64,000 nucleotides of DNA from Eggerthella lenta DSM 2243 (GCF_000024265.1 NC_013204.1:2732501-2796500); one strand, 5' to 3'. Positions 20,142 to 29,221 are shown, counted from the first letter of the stretch. Notes: generated from the sequence alone by a model not told the origin. Numbers and translations: made by a program.

Positions 20142-20423
20142 GTGTCACCTCCAAAAAAACTCCGCCCATTGTAACATCGGGGCACAGGCCCCCATGAATC
20201 AACACAAGTTCGTTGGAAAAAGGTCACACGGGAAAACGCCCGGTCGGGAGCTCAAAACGTGGTTGATGCAAGCAGGGTGCAGCGCTTTTTTCTCGGGCGC
20301 GGGAGCCCGCTTGCGGTCCGTTGCGCGTGTGCCGCGCCGATTCGAGACGCTCGCAGCGTGCGATCGGCGCGGCGAAGGACGCTCGGACCTCAGGCGGTGC
20401 CCCCGCGCCAAAAGGCGCTGCGC
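20142..20423. other. Intergenic region between argH and the PBP gene
   Basis: 282 bp with no convincing gene. A weak hairpin CGGGC/GCCCG lies near 20294-20309, without a T-run in the argH direction. The PBP ribosome binding site is at its left edge. I see nothing else that I can support. Confidence 0.4.
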
Positions 20424-21818
20424 TTATCCCGCAAGCACCGCCTCGTCGGCCGCAAGGGCGTCTTTCGCAAGCGCCAGCTGCGCGCGCACGGCCGCGTGCC
20501 CGGTGCCGCCCTCGGTGGTGCGGGCCGCCACGATGCTCTCCAGATCGAGCGAGGCCGTGATGTCCTCCTCGAACAGGTCGCTTTCGGCTTTGAAGTCGGC
20601 CAGCGTCAAGTCGTCCAAGTCGCAGCCGCGCTGCTCGCATACCAGCACGAGGTGCCCCACCACCTCGTGGGCGCGCCTGAACGGCATCCCCTTCTTAGCC
20701 AGGTAGTCGGCCACGTCGGTGGCCGCCAGGTAGCCCTTCTTCGCCTGCGCCGTCATGGCCTCGGGCACCACGCGCATCGTCTCGATCATGCCGGCCGCGC
20801 ACACGAGGCAATCCTCCAGCGTCTTGGCCGCGTCGATGGCACCTTCCTTGTCCTCTTGCAAATCCTTGTTGTAAGCCAGCGGCAGCGCTTTCATGGTGAT
20901 CAGCAGCGCCACGAGGTCGCCTACCACGCGGCCCGTCTTGCCGCGGATAAGTTCGGCGAAATCGGGGTTCTTCTTCTGCGGCATGATGGACGATCCCGTG
21001 GAGAACGCGTCGGACAGCTCGATGAACCCGAACTCCGAGCTGGACCACAGCACGATCTCCTCGCACAGGCGCGACAGATGCATGCACGACACGCTGCACG
21101 CGTACGACAGGTCCAGCAGGAAGTCGCGGTCGGACACGGCGTCCAGCGAGTTCGGGATCACCCGCGAGAAGCCCAGCTCGGCCGCCGTCATCTGCCGATC
21201 GAGCGGGTACGTGGTGCCCGCGAGCGCCGCCGAACCCAGCGGGCTCGCGTCGGCAGCCGTGCGCGCGGCCGCCAGGCGCTCGAAGTCGCGCGCGAGCATC
21301 CACACGTAGGCCAGCATATGGTGCGAGAACAGCACCGGCTGGGCGTGCTGCATGTGCGTGTAGCCGGGCAGGACGACGTCGAAGTGCGCCTCGGCCTGCC
21401 GGACGAGCGCCTGGCGCAGCGCCACGTTCGCCGCCATGAGGTCCTCGCAGCGCTGCTTGGCGAACAGGCGCGTGTCGGTGGCCACCTGGTCGTTGCGACT
21501 GCGGCCGGTGTGCAGGCGCGCTCCCGCGTCGCCGATGTCGGCGATGAGCGCGCGCTCCACCGACATGTGGATGTCCTCGTCGTTGATGTCGAACGCGAAG
21601 TCGCCCGCCTCGATGCGCGCCTTCACGCGGTCGAGCCCCTCGACGATGGCCTCCGCATCGGCGGGCTCGATGACGCCCGCCGACGCCAGCATGCGCGCGT
21701 GCGCCTGCGACCCGGCTATGTCCTGCGCATACAGCGCCTTGTCAACCGGCAGCGATGCGCCGAAGCGTTGGGTGAACTCGCTCACGTTCTCGGTGAATCT
21801 GCCCGACCACAAAGCCAT
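20424..21818 (-). CDS. argH: Argininosuccinate lyase
   Basis: 464 residues, standard length. It splits argininosuccinate into arginine and fumarate, the last step of arginine synthesis. The family signature GSSIMPQKKNPD (with the catalytic Ser of the mobile loop) is near 20965-21005; the start MALWSGRFTENVSEFTQRFGASLPVDKALYAQDIAGSQAHARML is typical. Start ATG has GGGGGA upstream. It lies 10 bp downstream of argG, so translation is likely coupled in an argGH operon. Confidence 0.98.
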   Translation of the reverse strand: MALWSGRFTENVSEFTQRFGASLPVDKALYAQDIAGSQAHARMLASAGVIEPADAEAIVEGLDRVKARIEAGDFAFDINDEDIHMSVERALIADIGDAGARLHTGRSRNDQVATDTRLFAKQRCEDLMAANVALRQALVRQAEAHFDVVLPGYTHMQHAQPVLFSHHMLAYVWMLARDFERLAAARTAADASPLGSAALAGTTYPLDRQMTAAELGFSRVIPNSLDAVSDRDFLLDLSYACSVSCMHLSRLCEEIVLWSSSEFGFIELSDAFSTGSSIMPQKKNPDFAELIRGKTGRVVGDLVALLITMKALPLAYNKDLQEDKEGAIDAAKTLEDCLVCAAGMIETMRVVPEAMTAQAKKGYLAATDVADYLAKKGMPFRRAHEVVGHLVLVCEQRGCDLDDLTLADFKAESDLFEEDITASLDLESIVAARTTEGGTGHAAVRAQLALAKDALAADEAVLAG

Positions 21819-21828
21819 AGCATCCCCC

Positions 21829-23223
21829 TTAAGCCTTCTCGGCAGCGCCCTGCAGGGCCGCTTCCGCTTCTTCGACGACCGCCGCGTTCTCAGCCTCGGC
21901 CACCTGCTTCCACACCGGCGTCACGTCCTCGTACGCACCCTTCGTCAACGGGCCGACCTTCTTCTGCGCGTCGAACAGCTCGGCCGGTGCGCCCTCCTGC
22001 CGACGGTTCGAGGCCCACGTCTTGGCCGACAGCGTCTGCAGCTGGATGAAGCCCTTGGCCGCCGCGTGGTCGAACGAGTCGTCCTTGTCGTAGGTGGCCA
22101 GCGCGTAATCGTACAGCGAGTAGGCGCTCTTGCGGCCCACCACGGTGCAGGATCCCTTGTAGAACTTGAGCTTCACGGTGCCGGCCACGCAGCGCTGCGT
22201 GGAGGCGAGGAACGCGTCGACGGCTTCCTTGAGCGGCGAGAACCACTGGCCGTTGTACACGCACTTCGCCCACTCCTGCTCCATGCCCAGCTTGAAGTGC
22301 AGCACCTCGCGCTCCAGCACCAGGTCTTCCAGCGCCTTGTGAGCCTGAATGAGCGACAGCGCGCCCGGCACCTCGTAGCACTCGCGGCTCTTCACGCCCA
22401 CCAGCCGGTTCTCGATCATGTCGATGCGGCCGTAGCCGTGCTTGCCGGCGATCTCGTTCAGCGCGTAGATGATACCGAGGAAGCTCTTCTGGCTCCCGTC
22501 GATGGCGTACGGCAGACCGCGCGCGAACTCGAGCTCCACGTACTGCGGCTCGTCGGGAGCTTCGGTGGGATCGACCGTCATCGTGTAGATGTCCGTCGGC
22601 GGCTCCATCCAGGGATCCTCCAGGACGCCGCACTCGATGGCCCGGCCCCACAGGTTATCGTCGATGGAGTACGGCGACTTCTTCGTGGTGGGAACCTCGA
22701 TGCCGTGCGCCTGAGCCCATTCCATCTCCTCGGAGCGGGTGTGCAGATCCCATTCGCGCACCGGGGCGATAATCTCGATGTCCGGATCAAGCATGAGGAT
22801 GCTCGCCTCGAAGCGCACCTGGTCGTTGCCCTTGCCCGTGCAGCCGTGCGCGATGTACTTCGCGCCGAACTTGTGCGCCGCGTCCACAAGGTGCTTGGAG
22901 ATCAGCGGCCGGGACAGCGCGGACACGAGCGGGTACTTGTTCTCGTACAGGGCGTTGGCGGCCAGCGCCTTGGACAGGAAGTCCTGGGCGAACACGTCGC
23001 GCATGTCCACGACCAGGCATTCCACGGCGCCGGTTTTCAACGCCTTCTGCTTGATCTTCTCAAGGCCCTCATGCTCCTGTCCCACGTCGCCGACCACGGC
23101 GATAACGTCGAGGTTCTTCTCCTCCTGGAGCCACTTGATGCACACGGACGTATCCAGTCCGCCGGAATACGCCAGTACCGCTTTGTCCTTCTGCTGGGTT
23201 TGCTGAGTCTGCTGCTGAGCCAT
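21829..23223 (-). CDS. argG: Argininosuccinate synthase
   Basis: 464 residues. It joins citrulline and aspartate with ATP. The ATP-pyrophosphatase loop LAYSGGLDTSVCIKWL is near the N-terminus, and the central domain shows KGNDQVRFE and the citrulline-binding Ser/Glu segments. Start ATG at 23223 has AAGGA about eight bases upstream; the frame is open further upstream but reads as non-coding leader. A short Gln-rich N-terminus (MAQQQTQQTQQKDK) precedes the fold. First gene of argGH, 265 bp after argR. Confidence 0.98.
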   Translation of the reverse strand: MAQQQTQQTQQKDKAVLAYSGGLDTSVCIKWLQEEKNLDVIAVVGDVGQEHEGLEKIKQKALKTGAVECLVVDMRDVFAQDFLSKALAANALYENKYPLVSALSRPLISKHLVDAAHKFGAKYIAHGCTGKGNDQVRFEASILMLDPDIEIIAPVREWDLHTRSEEMEWAQAHGIEVPTTKKSPYSIDDNLWGRAIECGVLEDPWMEPPTDIYTMTVDPTEAPDEPQYVELEFARGLPYAIDGSQKSFLGIIYALNEIAGKHGYGRIDMIENRLVGVKSRECYEVPGALSLIQAHKALEDLVLEREVLHFKLGMEQEWAKCVYNGQWFSPLKEAVDAFLASTQRCVAGTVKLKFYKGSCTVVGRKSAYSLYDYALATYDKDDSFDHAAAKGFIQLQTLSAKTWASNRRQEGAPAELFDAQKKVGPLTKGAYEDVTPVWKQVAEAENAAVVEEAEAALQGAAEKA

Positions 23224-23488
23224 GGTAGGGTCCTTCCCCCGTGTTCGGTTGTCGTCGGGATGCCCGGTCATGGTGCGGCTGCGAAGGCGCCTCCCCCAGC
23301 GCTCGCCGGACGGTAGGGGTATGCGCGCGCCCATCGCGGTTCTCACCGCGCAAGGCTGTCGTCGTGCGCACCACGGCTTTTCGTGGTGACAGGCATCAGA
23401 GCCGGGCGGCTCGGACGCTGTTGCTTGTACTAAGCGTGGGGATGAGTGCAGGGAGAAAAGCGTCCCCGCCAAGAAATATAGTCGACGA
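23224..23488 (-). promoter_or_regulatory. argG leader region with hairpin
   Basis: 265 bp between argR and argG. On the minus strand it holds a 7-bp hairpin CACCACG/CGTGGTG (23369-23388), then GGTGAGAACCGCG about 30 bases on, which resembles but does not match the T-box core. No promoter stood out. It may be an untranslated leader controlling argGH, or simply a spacer. Confidence 0.35.
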
Positions 23489-23917
23489 CTAGCGTCGTCG
23501 CAGTCGGTCGATGGCGCGCTCGACTTCGACGGCAGCCTCAGGGCTCTCCGCCGCGATCATGATCGTGTTGTCGCCGGCCACCGTGCCGAGTGCTCCGCGC
23601 AGGCTGGCCTTGTCGAGCGCAGCAGAGACGCCGGCTGCTCCGCCGGAGAACGTCTTCACTACGACCATGTTGCCTGCCACGTGCACCTCTTCAACCAATT
23701 CGGATACCATGCGCTGGAGCCGCATTTCCTCAGGGAGAACGTAATAGCCCTCACGAGACTTCACCAGGCCCATATCCATGATGTCGCGGGAGATCGTGGC
23801 TTGAGTGCATTCGTAGCCAGCGGCCTGCAGCTGATTGGCGAGATCGCGCTGCGTCTTGACATTATGTTCGCGAATGATGTCGCGAATGATGTCGTGCCGT
23901 TGTTGACGTTTTCTCAT
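23489..23917 (-). CDS. argR: Arginine repressor ArgR
   Basis: 142 residues. The N-terminal winged helix-turn-helix (RQQRHDIIRDIIREHNVKTQRDLANQLQAAGYECTQATISRDIMDMGLVK) carries the SR recognition motif; the C-terminal oligomerisation and arginine-binding domain has GTVAGDNTIMIAA with the Asp that binds arginine. As a hexamer with arginine it would repress the arg genes that flank it. It lies between argD and argG on the same strand, with candidate operator sequences upstream at 23988-24030. Confidence 0.96.
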   Translation of the reverse strand: MRKRQQRHDIIRDIIREHNVKTQRDLANQLQAAGYECTQATISRDIMDMGLVKSREGYYVLPEEMRLQRMVSELVEEVHVAGNMVVVKTFSGGAAGVSAALDKASLRGALGTVAGDNTIMIAAESPEAAVEVERAIDRLRRR

Positions 23918-23987
23918 GCCCTCGATACTCTCTGTTCCCGTTCAAGAACGATCACATACGGTTCCGATCACAAGTACCTTCGCGGGG

Positions 23988-24030
23988 TATGCAGAATTGC
24001 GCAAGACCCGACGAAAATATGCATTAAATA
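23988..24030. promoter_or_regulatory. Candidate ARG boxes upstream of argR
   Basis: TATGCAGAATTGCGCA (23988-24003) and TATGCATTAAATA (24018-24030) are AT-rich TGCA-type imperfect repeats in a GC-rich genome, 70-110 bp before argR, as expected for autoregulation. The local ArgR consensus is unknown, so this is a suggestion. Confidence 0.35.
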
Positions 24031-24131
24031 GTACCCTATCCGTGAGCGTTCCGACCCCAGAATTTCAAAAAGTGCAGAAAGATTTTCGACGAACGTCCTT
24101 GCAGTCGTTATCCTAAACGAGCGCAGCGGCC

Positions 24132-24269
24132 CTGTCATCCTGAGCAAGTCGAAGGATCCGCAAGGTGCCAACCGTGAGACTTCCTGCTGTCGCCGCTCGG
24201 GATCCTTCGACTCCGCGCTTCGCGCCTCGCTCAGGATGACAGTCTATGGCGCCTCGCTCAGGATGACAG
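24132..24269. repeat. Intergenic inverted-repeat element
   Basis: CTGTCATCCTGAGC...GAAGGATCC at 24132-24159 is answered by the complementary GGATCCTTCGA...GCTCAGGATGACAG at 24200-24242; another partial copy, GCCTCGCTCAGGATGACAG, lies at 24251-24269. A related fragment recurs at 33709-33738. It resembles short dispersed intergenic repeats with a folding core. It sits between argR and argD and could act as terminator. Confidence 0.75.
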
Positions 24270-24277
24270 CTGCCCTT

Positions 24278-25549
24278 TCAGGACAACAGCGCCGCAAGCT
24301 TCTGCACCAGCACGTCCACGTCCTCCTTCGAACACACCAGCGGAGGCAGGAAGCGCAGCGTGCGCGGGCCGGTGAAGTTGAGCAGGAGGCCCTCGTCCAG
24401 GCCGGCCAGCACCACGTCGGGGGCGCTCACGCCCTCGGCGAGGTCGCAGGCCACCATGAGCCCTAGGCCGCGCACCTCTTCCACTTGCGGCAGCGCCGCC
24501 AGCTTCTCGCGCAGGTACGCGCCCGTGCGCTCGGCGTTGCCGGCGGCGTCCTCGGCCGCCAGCGCCCGCACGGTGGCCTCGGCCGCCGCGACGGCCAGGC
24601 AGCTGCCCCCGAAGGTGGAGCCGTGGTCGCCCGGATCGAACGACGCCGCCACCTGGGCGCGCGCAGCGCACATGCCCATGGGGAAGCCCGAGGCGATGCC
24701 CTTGGCAATGGTCACCACGTCAGGCGCGATGCCGAAGTGCTGGAACCCGAAGGGATACGTGCCGCAGCGGTACATGCCGCATTGGATCTCGTCGCACATG
24801 AACAGCGCGCCGCGCTCGGCGGTAAGGCGACGCACCGCGGCCAGGAACTCGGGCTCGCACGGATGCACGCCGCTCTCGCCCTGCACGCACTCCACCATGA
24901 CGGCGCAGATGCCGTCGCCCTGGGAGGCGAACAGCGACTCGAGCGCCTTGATATCGTTGATGGGCGTGCGGACGAAGCCGTCGGGCAGGGGCTGGAACGC
25001 CTCCTGCTTGGCGGGCTGCGCCGTGGCGGCCAGCGTGGCCAGCGTGCGGCCGTGGAAGCTGGCGTCGAGCGTGACGATGAGGCGCGGCGCGGCGGCTGCG
25101 GCGGCGCGCACTCCGTCCTCGTCGGCGCCGGCGGCCTCGGCCGCAGCCATCGCGCGCTTCTTGGCGTGCAGTCGCGCCAGCTTGAAGGCGCATTCGTTCG
25201 CCTCGGCACCCGAGTTCGCGAAGAAGCTCTGCCACGGCTCGCGCTCGGCCTCGTCGACGCACTCGTTCAGCAAGTCGGATACGAGGTGCGCCACCTCGCC
25301 GCGATGCTCGATGTAGTAGTAGTTGCTCACATGGACCAGCGTGCTCGCCTGCTCCTCGATAGCCGACACGAGCGCCGGATGGCAGTGGCCCAGGCTCACG
25401 GCGCCCACGCCCGACACGAAGTCGAGGTACGTGCGGCCTTCCGCATCCTCCACCCGCATGCCGCGCCCGCGCACGAGCTCCACCGGCTTGCGGGCGTACG
25501 TGCCCATCACGTATGCGGATTCAAGCTGCTGTTCCTCGATAAAGCCCAT
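24278..25549 (-). CDS. argD: Acetylornithine aminotransferase
   Basis: 423 residues of the class III PLP aminotransferases. It converts N-acetylglutamate semialdehyde to N-acetylornithine. FVSGVGAVSLGHCHPALVSAIEEQ, FFANSGAEANECAFKLAR (phosphate-binding), FMCDEIQCGMYRCG (Asp of the cofactor ring) and the Schiff-base Lys in VVTIAKGIASGFPMG are all present. Start ATG at 25549 has GAAGGA upstream. It follows argB by 21 bp in argCJBD. Confidence 0.97.
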   Translation of the reverse strand: MGFIEEQQLESAYVMGTYARKPVELVRGRGMRVEDAEGRTYLDFVSGVGAVSLGHCHPALVSAIEEQASTLVHVSNYYYIEHRGEVAHLVSDLLNECVDEAEREPWQSFFANSGAEANECAFKLARLHAKKRAMAAAEAAGADEDGVRAAAAAAPRLIVTLDASFHGRTLATLAATAQPAKQEAFQPLPDGFVRTPINDIKALESLFASQGDGICAVMVECVQGESGVHPCEPEFLAAVRRLTAERGALFMCDEIQCGMYRCGTYPFGFQHFGIAPDVVTIAKGIASGFPMGMCAARAQVAASFDPGDHGSTFGGSCLAVAAAEATVRALAAEDAAGNAERTGAYLREKLAALPQVEEVRGLGLMVACDLAEGVSAPDVVLAGLDEGLLLNFTGPRTLRFLPPLVCSKEDVDVLVQKLAALLS

Positions 25550-25570
25550 GGTCGTCCTTCTTTCGCTCGC

Positions 25571-26557
25571 TTAGAAAATCTTGTTGTTCGGCGTCGCGCT
25601 GGCAGCATGCTGGCGATTCTCCAGCAACTTGGAGGCGAAGTTGCCCAAAGGATGGGTGTCGAACGTGCACGACTCCTCCGTGGAGTGCATCGTGGTGCCC
25701 ACGCCGGTGCTGGTCAGAAGCTCCAGCAGCAGCGAGTGCGGGGTGATGCCGTTGATGATGTGCGCGCGGAACACGCCCGAATCCAGCGCGTGGATGCACG
25801 ACTTCAGCTTCGGGATCATGCCGGTAGACACGATGTTGTTCTCCACCATGTACTGCGCCTCGAACAGCGTGAGGTTCGAGATGAGCGAGTCCTTGTTCTC
25901 GAAGTTCTCGTACAGGCCGTCCACGTCGGTGAGGAACACCACCTTGTGCGCGCCGATGGCGGCCGCGATGTGGCCCGCCACCATGTCGGCGTTCACGTTG
26001 TAGAAGCCGCCGTCCTCGCCCAGCGCCACCGAAGCCACGACGGGGATGTAGTCGCCGGCAACGAGGTCGTCCAGAAGCGGGCTGTTGATGCGCGTGATGC
26101 GGCCCACGCGTCCCAGCTCCGGGCTGGCCTGTTCGGCCACGATGACGCCCGCGTCGGCGCCGCTGACGCCCACGGCGAAGTTGCCGTGCTCGTTGAGAGC
26201 CTCCACCAGCTCCTGGTTCACTTTGCCCATCAGCACGGTGCGCACGAGGTCCATGGCCTCGGGCGTGGTGACGCGCTGACCGTCCTTGAACTCCACGGGA
26301 AGCTGCAGGAAATCCATGGCCTCGGTGATGGCCTTGCCGCCGCCATGCACGATGACGGGATTCACGCCGACGATCTTCAGCAGCACGATGTCGTTCATCA
26401 CGTCGGCGCGCAGCTGCTCGTCCACCATGGCCGAGCCGCCGTACTTGATGACGACGGTCTTGCCGGTGATGTTCTTGATCCAGGGAAGCGCTTCGACCAG
26501 CACCTCCGCCGCTTTGTTCGCTACGCCCTTCGGGCGGGTGTCCTTCGCGTACTTCAT
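25571..26557 (-). CDS. argB: Acetylglutamate kinase
   Basis: 328 residues. It phosphorylates N-acetylglutamate. Amino-acid kinase motifs VVIKYGGSAM, PVIVHGGGKAITEAM and VGVSGADAGVIVA are clear, with VFLTDVDGLYENFENKDSLISNLT near the ATP site. The start at 26557 overlaps the argJ stop in an ATGA. A C-terminal extension of some 25 residues (FASKLLENRQHAASATPNNKIF) passes the usual end of the kinase. Arginine-sensitive forms carry an N-terminal helix, and the segment PKGVANKAAEVLVEALPWIKNI looks like one, so feedback inhibition is plausible. Confidence 0.97.
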   Translation of the reverse strand: MKYAKDTRPKGVANKAAEVLVEALPWIKNITGKTVVIKYGGSAMVDEQLRADVMNDIVLLKIVGVNPVIVHGGGKAITEAMDFLQLPVEFKDGQRVTTPEAMDLVRTVLMGKVNQELVEALNEHGNFAVGVSGADAGVIVAEQASPELGRVGRITRINSPLLDDLVAGDYIPVVASVALGEDGGFYNVNADMVAGHIAAAIGAHKVVFLTDVDGLYENFENKDSLISNLTLFEAQYMVENNIVSTGMIPKLKSCIHALDSGVFRAHIINGITPHSLLLELLTSTGVGTTMHSTEESCTFDTHPLGNFASKLLENRQHAASATPNNKIF

Positions 26558-27831
26558 GAGCGATAGTCTCCGTTGATCGTGATGTACTCGTGTGTGAAAT
26601 CGCATGTCCAAACCGTGGTCCTCGCCTCGCCTGCGCCGAGGTCGACGTCGATGACGATCTCGGGCTGCTCGAAACGGCGCAGCGCCTCGTCCTCGTCGAA
26701 CGCTTGCGCAAGCCCGCCGCGGCACACCGGCAGGCCCATGATGTCGATGGACGCATCCTCCTGGCGGAAGACCGCGCCCGACTTGCCGATGGCCGCCGCG
26801 ATGCGGCCCCAGTTCGCGTCGCGGCCGCAGACGGCCGTCTTCACGAGCGGCGAGTTCGCCACGGTGCGCGCGGCCAGGTCGGCGTCGGTGTCGTTGGCAG
26901 CACCGGTCACATGCACGGTGACCAGGCGCGTGGCCCCTTCCCCGTCAGCCGCCATCATGCGGGCCAGCGTCTCGCACACCTCGACGAGCGCCGCCTGGAA
27001 GCGGGCGAAGGCCGGGCCGTCCGGATCGAACGCGCTTGCGCCCGCAGGTGCTGCGGCGCCGCTGGCGAAGAGGAAGCAGGAATCGTTCGTCGACGTGTCG
27101 GAATCCACCGTCACCTTGTTGAAGCTGCGATTCACGGCGTGCACGAGCGCCCTGTGCAAGGCGGGCGCGGACACCGGCGCGTCGGTGGTGAGGACGGCGA
27201 TCATCGTGGCCATGTTCGGCATGATCATGCCCGAGCCCTTCGACATGCCGCCCACCGTGAACGTGCAGCCGTCGTAGCCGATTCCGTCGCCCGAGAACGT
27301 GACGGCGGCCTCCTTCGGACGCGTGTCGGTGGTCATGATGGCGCGCGCCGCATCCGCGCCGCCGCCGGCAGACAGCAGCGACGCCGCCGCAGGCAGGCCG
27401 ATCCCGAACGGCGCCAGGGGCAGCTGCACGCCGATGACGCCCGTGGACGCCACCAGCACCTCGGATGCGGGGCAGCCCACGGCATCGCCCGCGATGCGCG
27501 CCGTCTCGCGCGCGGCCTCCAAGCCGGGCTCGCCCGTTGCCGCGTTCGCATTGCCCGAGTTCACCACCACGGCGCGCGCCGTGCCGTAGGCGGGCTCGCC
27601 CGGCTGGTCGGCGCCCAGCTGCGCGCGCGATACGATGACCGGCGCCGAGCAGAACACGTTCTTGGTGAACACGGCCGCGCACGCGCAGGGTTCGTCGGCG
27701 ACCACGAGCGCGAGGTCGAGGCGCTCGGGATCCTTACGGAAGCCCGCGTGCACGCCGGACGCGCGGAACCCGCGCGCCGCCGTCACGCCGCCTTGGGCGG
27801 GATGCGTTGCAGCGATCGGTTGGTCGGTCAT
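26554..27831 (-). CDS. argJ: Bifunctional ornithine acetyltransferase/N-acetylglutamate synthase
   Basis: 425 residues. It recycles the acetyl group from acetylornithine to glutamate, and may also use acetyl-CoA. The precursor cleaves itself before the Thr of MIMPNMATMIAV; this Thr becomes the nucleophile. The final CDFTHEYITINGDYRS is the usual C-terminus. Presence of argJ means that no argE is needed. It overlaps argB by four bases and follows argC by 54 bp. Confidence 0.97.
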   Translation of the reverse strand: MTDQPIAATHPAQGGVTAARGFRASGVHAGFRKDPERLDLALVVADEPCACAAVFTKNVFCSAPVIVSRAQLGADQPGEPAYGTARAVVVNSGNANAATGEPGLEAARETARIAGDAVGCPASEVLVASTGVIGVQLPLAPFGIGLPAAASLLSAGGGADAARAIMTTDTRPKEAAVTFSGDGIGYDGCTFTVGGMSKGSGMIMPNMATMIAVLTTDAPVSAPALHRALVHAVNRSFNKVTVDSDTSTNDSCFLFASGAAAPAGASAFDPDGPAFARFQAALVEVCETLARMMAADGEGATRLVTVHVTGAANDTDADLAARTVANSPLVKTAVCGRDANWGRIAAAIGKSGAVFRQEDASIDIMGLPVCRGGLAQAFDEDEALRRFEQPEIVIDVDLGAGEARTTVWTCDFTHEYITINGDYRS

Positions 27832-27885
27832 AGCGGCTTCTTTCTGTTGCGGCTTGCGGCTAGTGCGTGGCGCGCGCGGTTCGCG

Positions 27886-28950
27886 TCACACGGGAACGGA
27901 GATCGGTTCGAGCCCGCGGGTCTGGGGCAAGCCCAGCACCGCGTTCGCGCACTGCACGGCCTGGCTGGCCGCGCCCTTGCCCAGGTTGTCGATGGCGCCC
28001 ACGGCCACCAGCATGCGCGCCGCCTGGTTGACAGCGAGCCCCACGTGCGCGTAGTTCGTGCCCGCCACCGAGGAGGTCTTCGGCATGGCGCCGGCGTCCA
28101 GCACGTGGACGAAGGGGTCGTCGGCGTAGAAGTTCCGGTACAGCTCCACGATCTCGCCCGCGTCGGCGGGCGCGTCGGGCGCGAGCGGCAGGTTCACGGT
28201 GGACAGCAGACCGCGATTGAGCGGCGCGAGATGCGGCGTGAACACGAGGCGGCCTTCCAAGCCCAGGATCTGCTCGATCTCGGGCGTGTGGCGGTGCGTG
28301 GCCACGCCGTACGCTTCGAGGTTCTCGTCGGCGAAGCAGAAATGAGTGCGCGCCGAGGCCTTCTTGCCCGCGCCCGTGACGCCGGAGATGGCGTCGACCA
28401 CCACGACGGCGTCGGGCCGCACGAGCCCGGCGCGGACGGCGGGTGCCGCCGCGAGCGACGTGGCCGTGGGATAGCAGCCCGCGCAGGCCACGAGCACGCC
28501 CTCGCCCGCCGCATGGGCGGCCGCGACGCGCGCGAGATCGTCGGGGAATAGCTCGGGCAGGCCGAAGGCGGCGCGTTGCAGCAGGTCGGTCGCCGTGTGA
28601 GGCGTGGCGTACCAGCGCTCGTAGACGGCGGGGTCCTTCAGCCGGAAGTCGGCCGACAGGTCGACCACCGTCACGCCGCGCGCGACGAGTTGCGGCGCCA
28701 TCTTGAGCGCCGCGGTGTGCGGCACGGCCAGGAACACGAGGTCGCACGCGTCGAGCGCTGGGTCGTCGTGCGTGGCGAAGGCGAGATCGGTGGCACCGGT
28801 GAAGCCGGGGTATTCCGCGGCCACGGGCGTGCCCGCCAACTCGTTGGACGTGACCACGCGCAGATCGAGGTCGGGATGACGCAACGCGAGCCTGGTCAAC
28901 TCGATGCCGGCGAAGCCGGCCGCTCCAACGATGCCTGTCGTGATCGCCAT
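27886..28950 (-). CDS. argC: N-acetyl-gamma-glutamyl-phosphate reductase
   Basis: 354 residues. It reduces acetylglutamyl phosphate to the semialdehyde with NADPH. The Rossmann start TTGIVGAAGFAGIELTRLALRHPDLDL and the catalytic Cys in VACAGCYPTATSLA are present, with DAISGVTGAGKKAS following. I chose ATG at 28950, with AAGGGG seven bases upstream; the frame continues beyond but the promoter and operator lie there. It is the first gene of argCJBD, behind a sigma70-like promoter with a palindrome downstream. Confidence 0.97.
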   Translation of the reverse strand: MAITTGIVGAAGFAGIELTRLALRHPDLDLRVVTSNELAGTPVAAEYPGFTGATDLAFATHDDPALDACDLVFLAVPHTAALKMAPQLVARGVTVVDLSADFRLKDPAVYERWYATPHTATDLLQRAAFGLPELFPDDLARVAAAHAAGEGVLVACAGCYPTATSLAAAPAVRAGLVRPDAVVVVDAISGVTGAGKKASARTHFCFADENLEAYGVATHRHTPEIEQILGLEGRLVFTPHLAPLNRGLLSTVNLPLAPDAPADAGEIVELYRNFYADDPFVHVLDAGAMPKTSSVAGTNYAHVGLAVNQAARMLVAVGAIDNLGKGAASQAVQCANAVLGLPQTRGLEPISVPV

Positions 28951-29017
28951 GTCGATCCCCTTCGTACCCGTCGTCCGATGCGCGGACGCGACGCTCAAGC
29001 CGTTGCGTCGCCTGTAA

Positions 29018-29035
29018 TTTGTGCGCATGCACAAA
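29018..29035. promoter_or_regulatory. Candidate ArgR operator of argCJBD
   Basis: TTTGTGC-GCAT-GCACAAA is a perfect inverted repeat of 7-bp arms, AT-rich at the ends, about 20-40 bases downstream of the predicted start of argC transcription. This is where ArgR operators often lie, but binding is inferred. Confidence 0.5.
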
Positions 29036-29062
29036 ATTGAGGCGTTTCGAATGCTGTTGTCC

Positions 29063-29091
29063 ATCCTATGAAAGAACGGCGCGTTTGACAA
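29063..29091 (-). promoter_or_regulatory. Promoter of argCJBD
   Basis: TTGTCA (29086-29091), 17-bp spacer and TAGGAT (29063-29068) on the minus strand, about 110 bp upstream of the argC start codon. Confidence 0.65.
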
Positions 29092-29124
29092 GATTCGGGC
29101 GCAAATTGACGGCTCCCCCATACA

Positions 29125-29182
29125 CATTATCGGCCGAAAAACACGGATTTATGCGCAAAACCGTGTTTTTCGGCCGATAATG
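29125..29182. repeat. Palindromic element, copy 1
   Basis: Perfect 22-bp arms (29125-29146 and 29161-29182) with a 14-base loop. The arms contain CGGCCGAAAAACACGG and its complement. It is nearly the same as the element at 29868-29929; the two differ by paired substitutions in both arms. It lies between argC and the toxin gene and may also terminate transcription. Confidence 0.85.
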
Positions 29183-29221
29183 CGGCGGACGAGCTCGAGG
29201 CGCGGAAACGGCAACCGTGCC

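Noticed and set aside
23224-23472. N-terminal extension of argG to 23472
   Set aside because: The extra residues are low-complexity, Pro/Arg/Ser-rich and not part of the argG family; the start at 23223 has a ribosome binding site.
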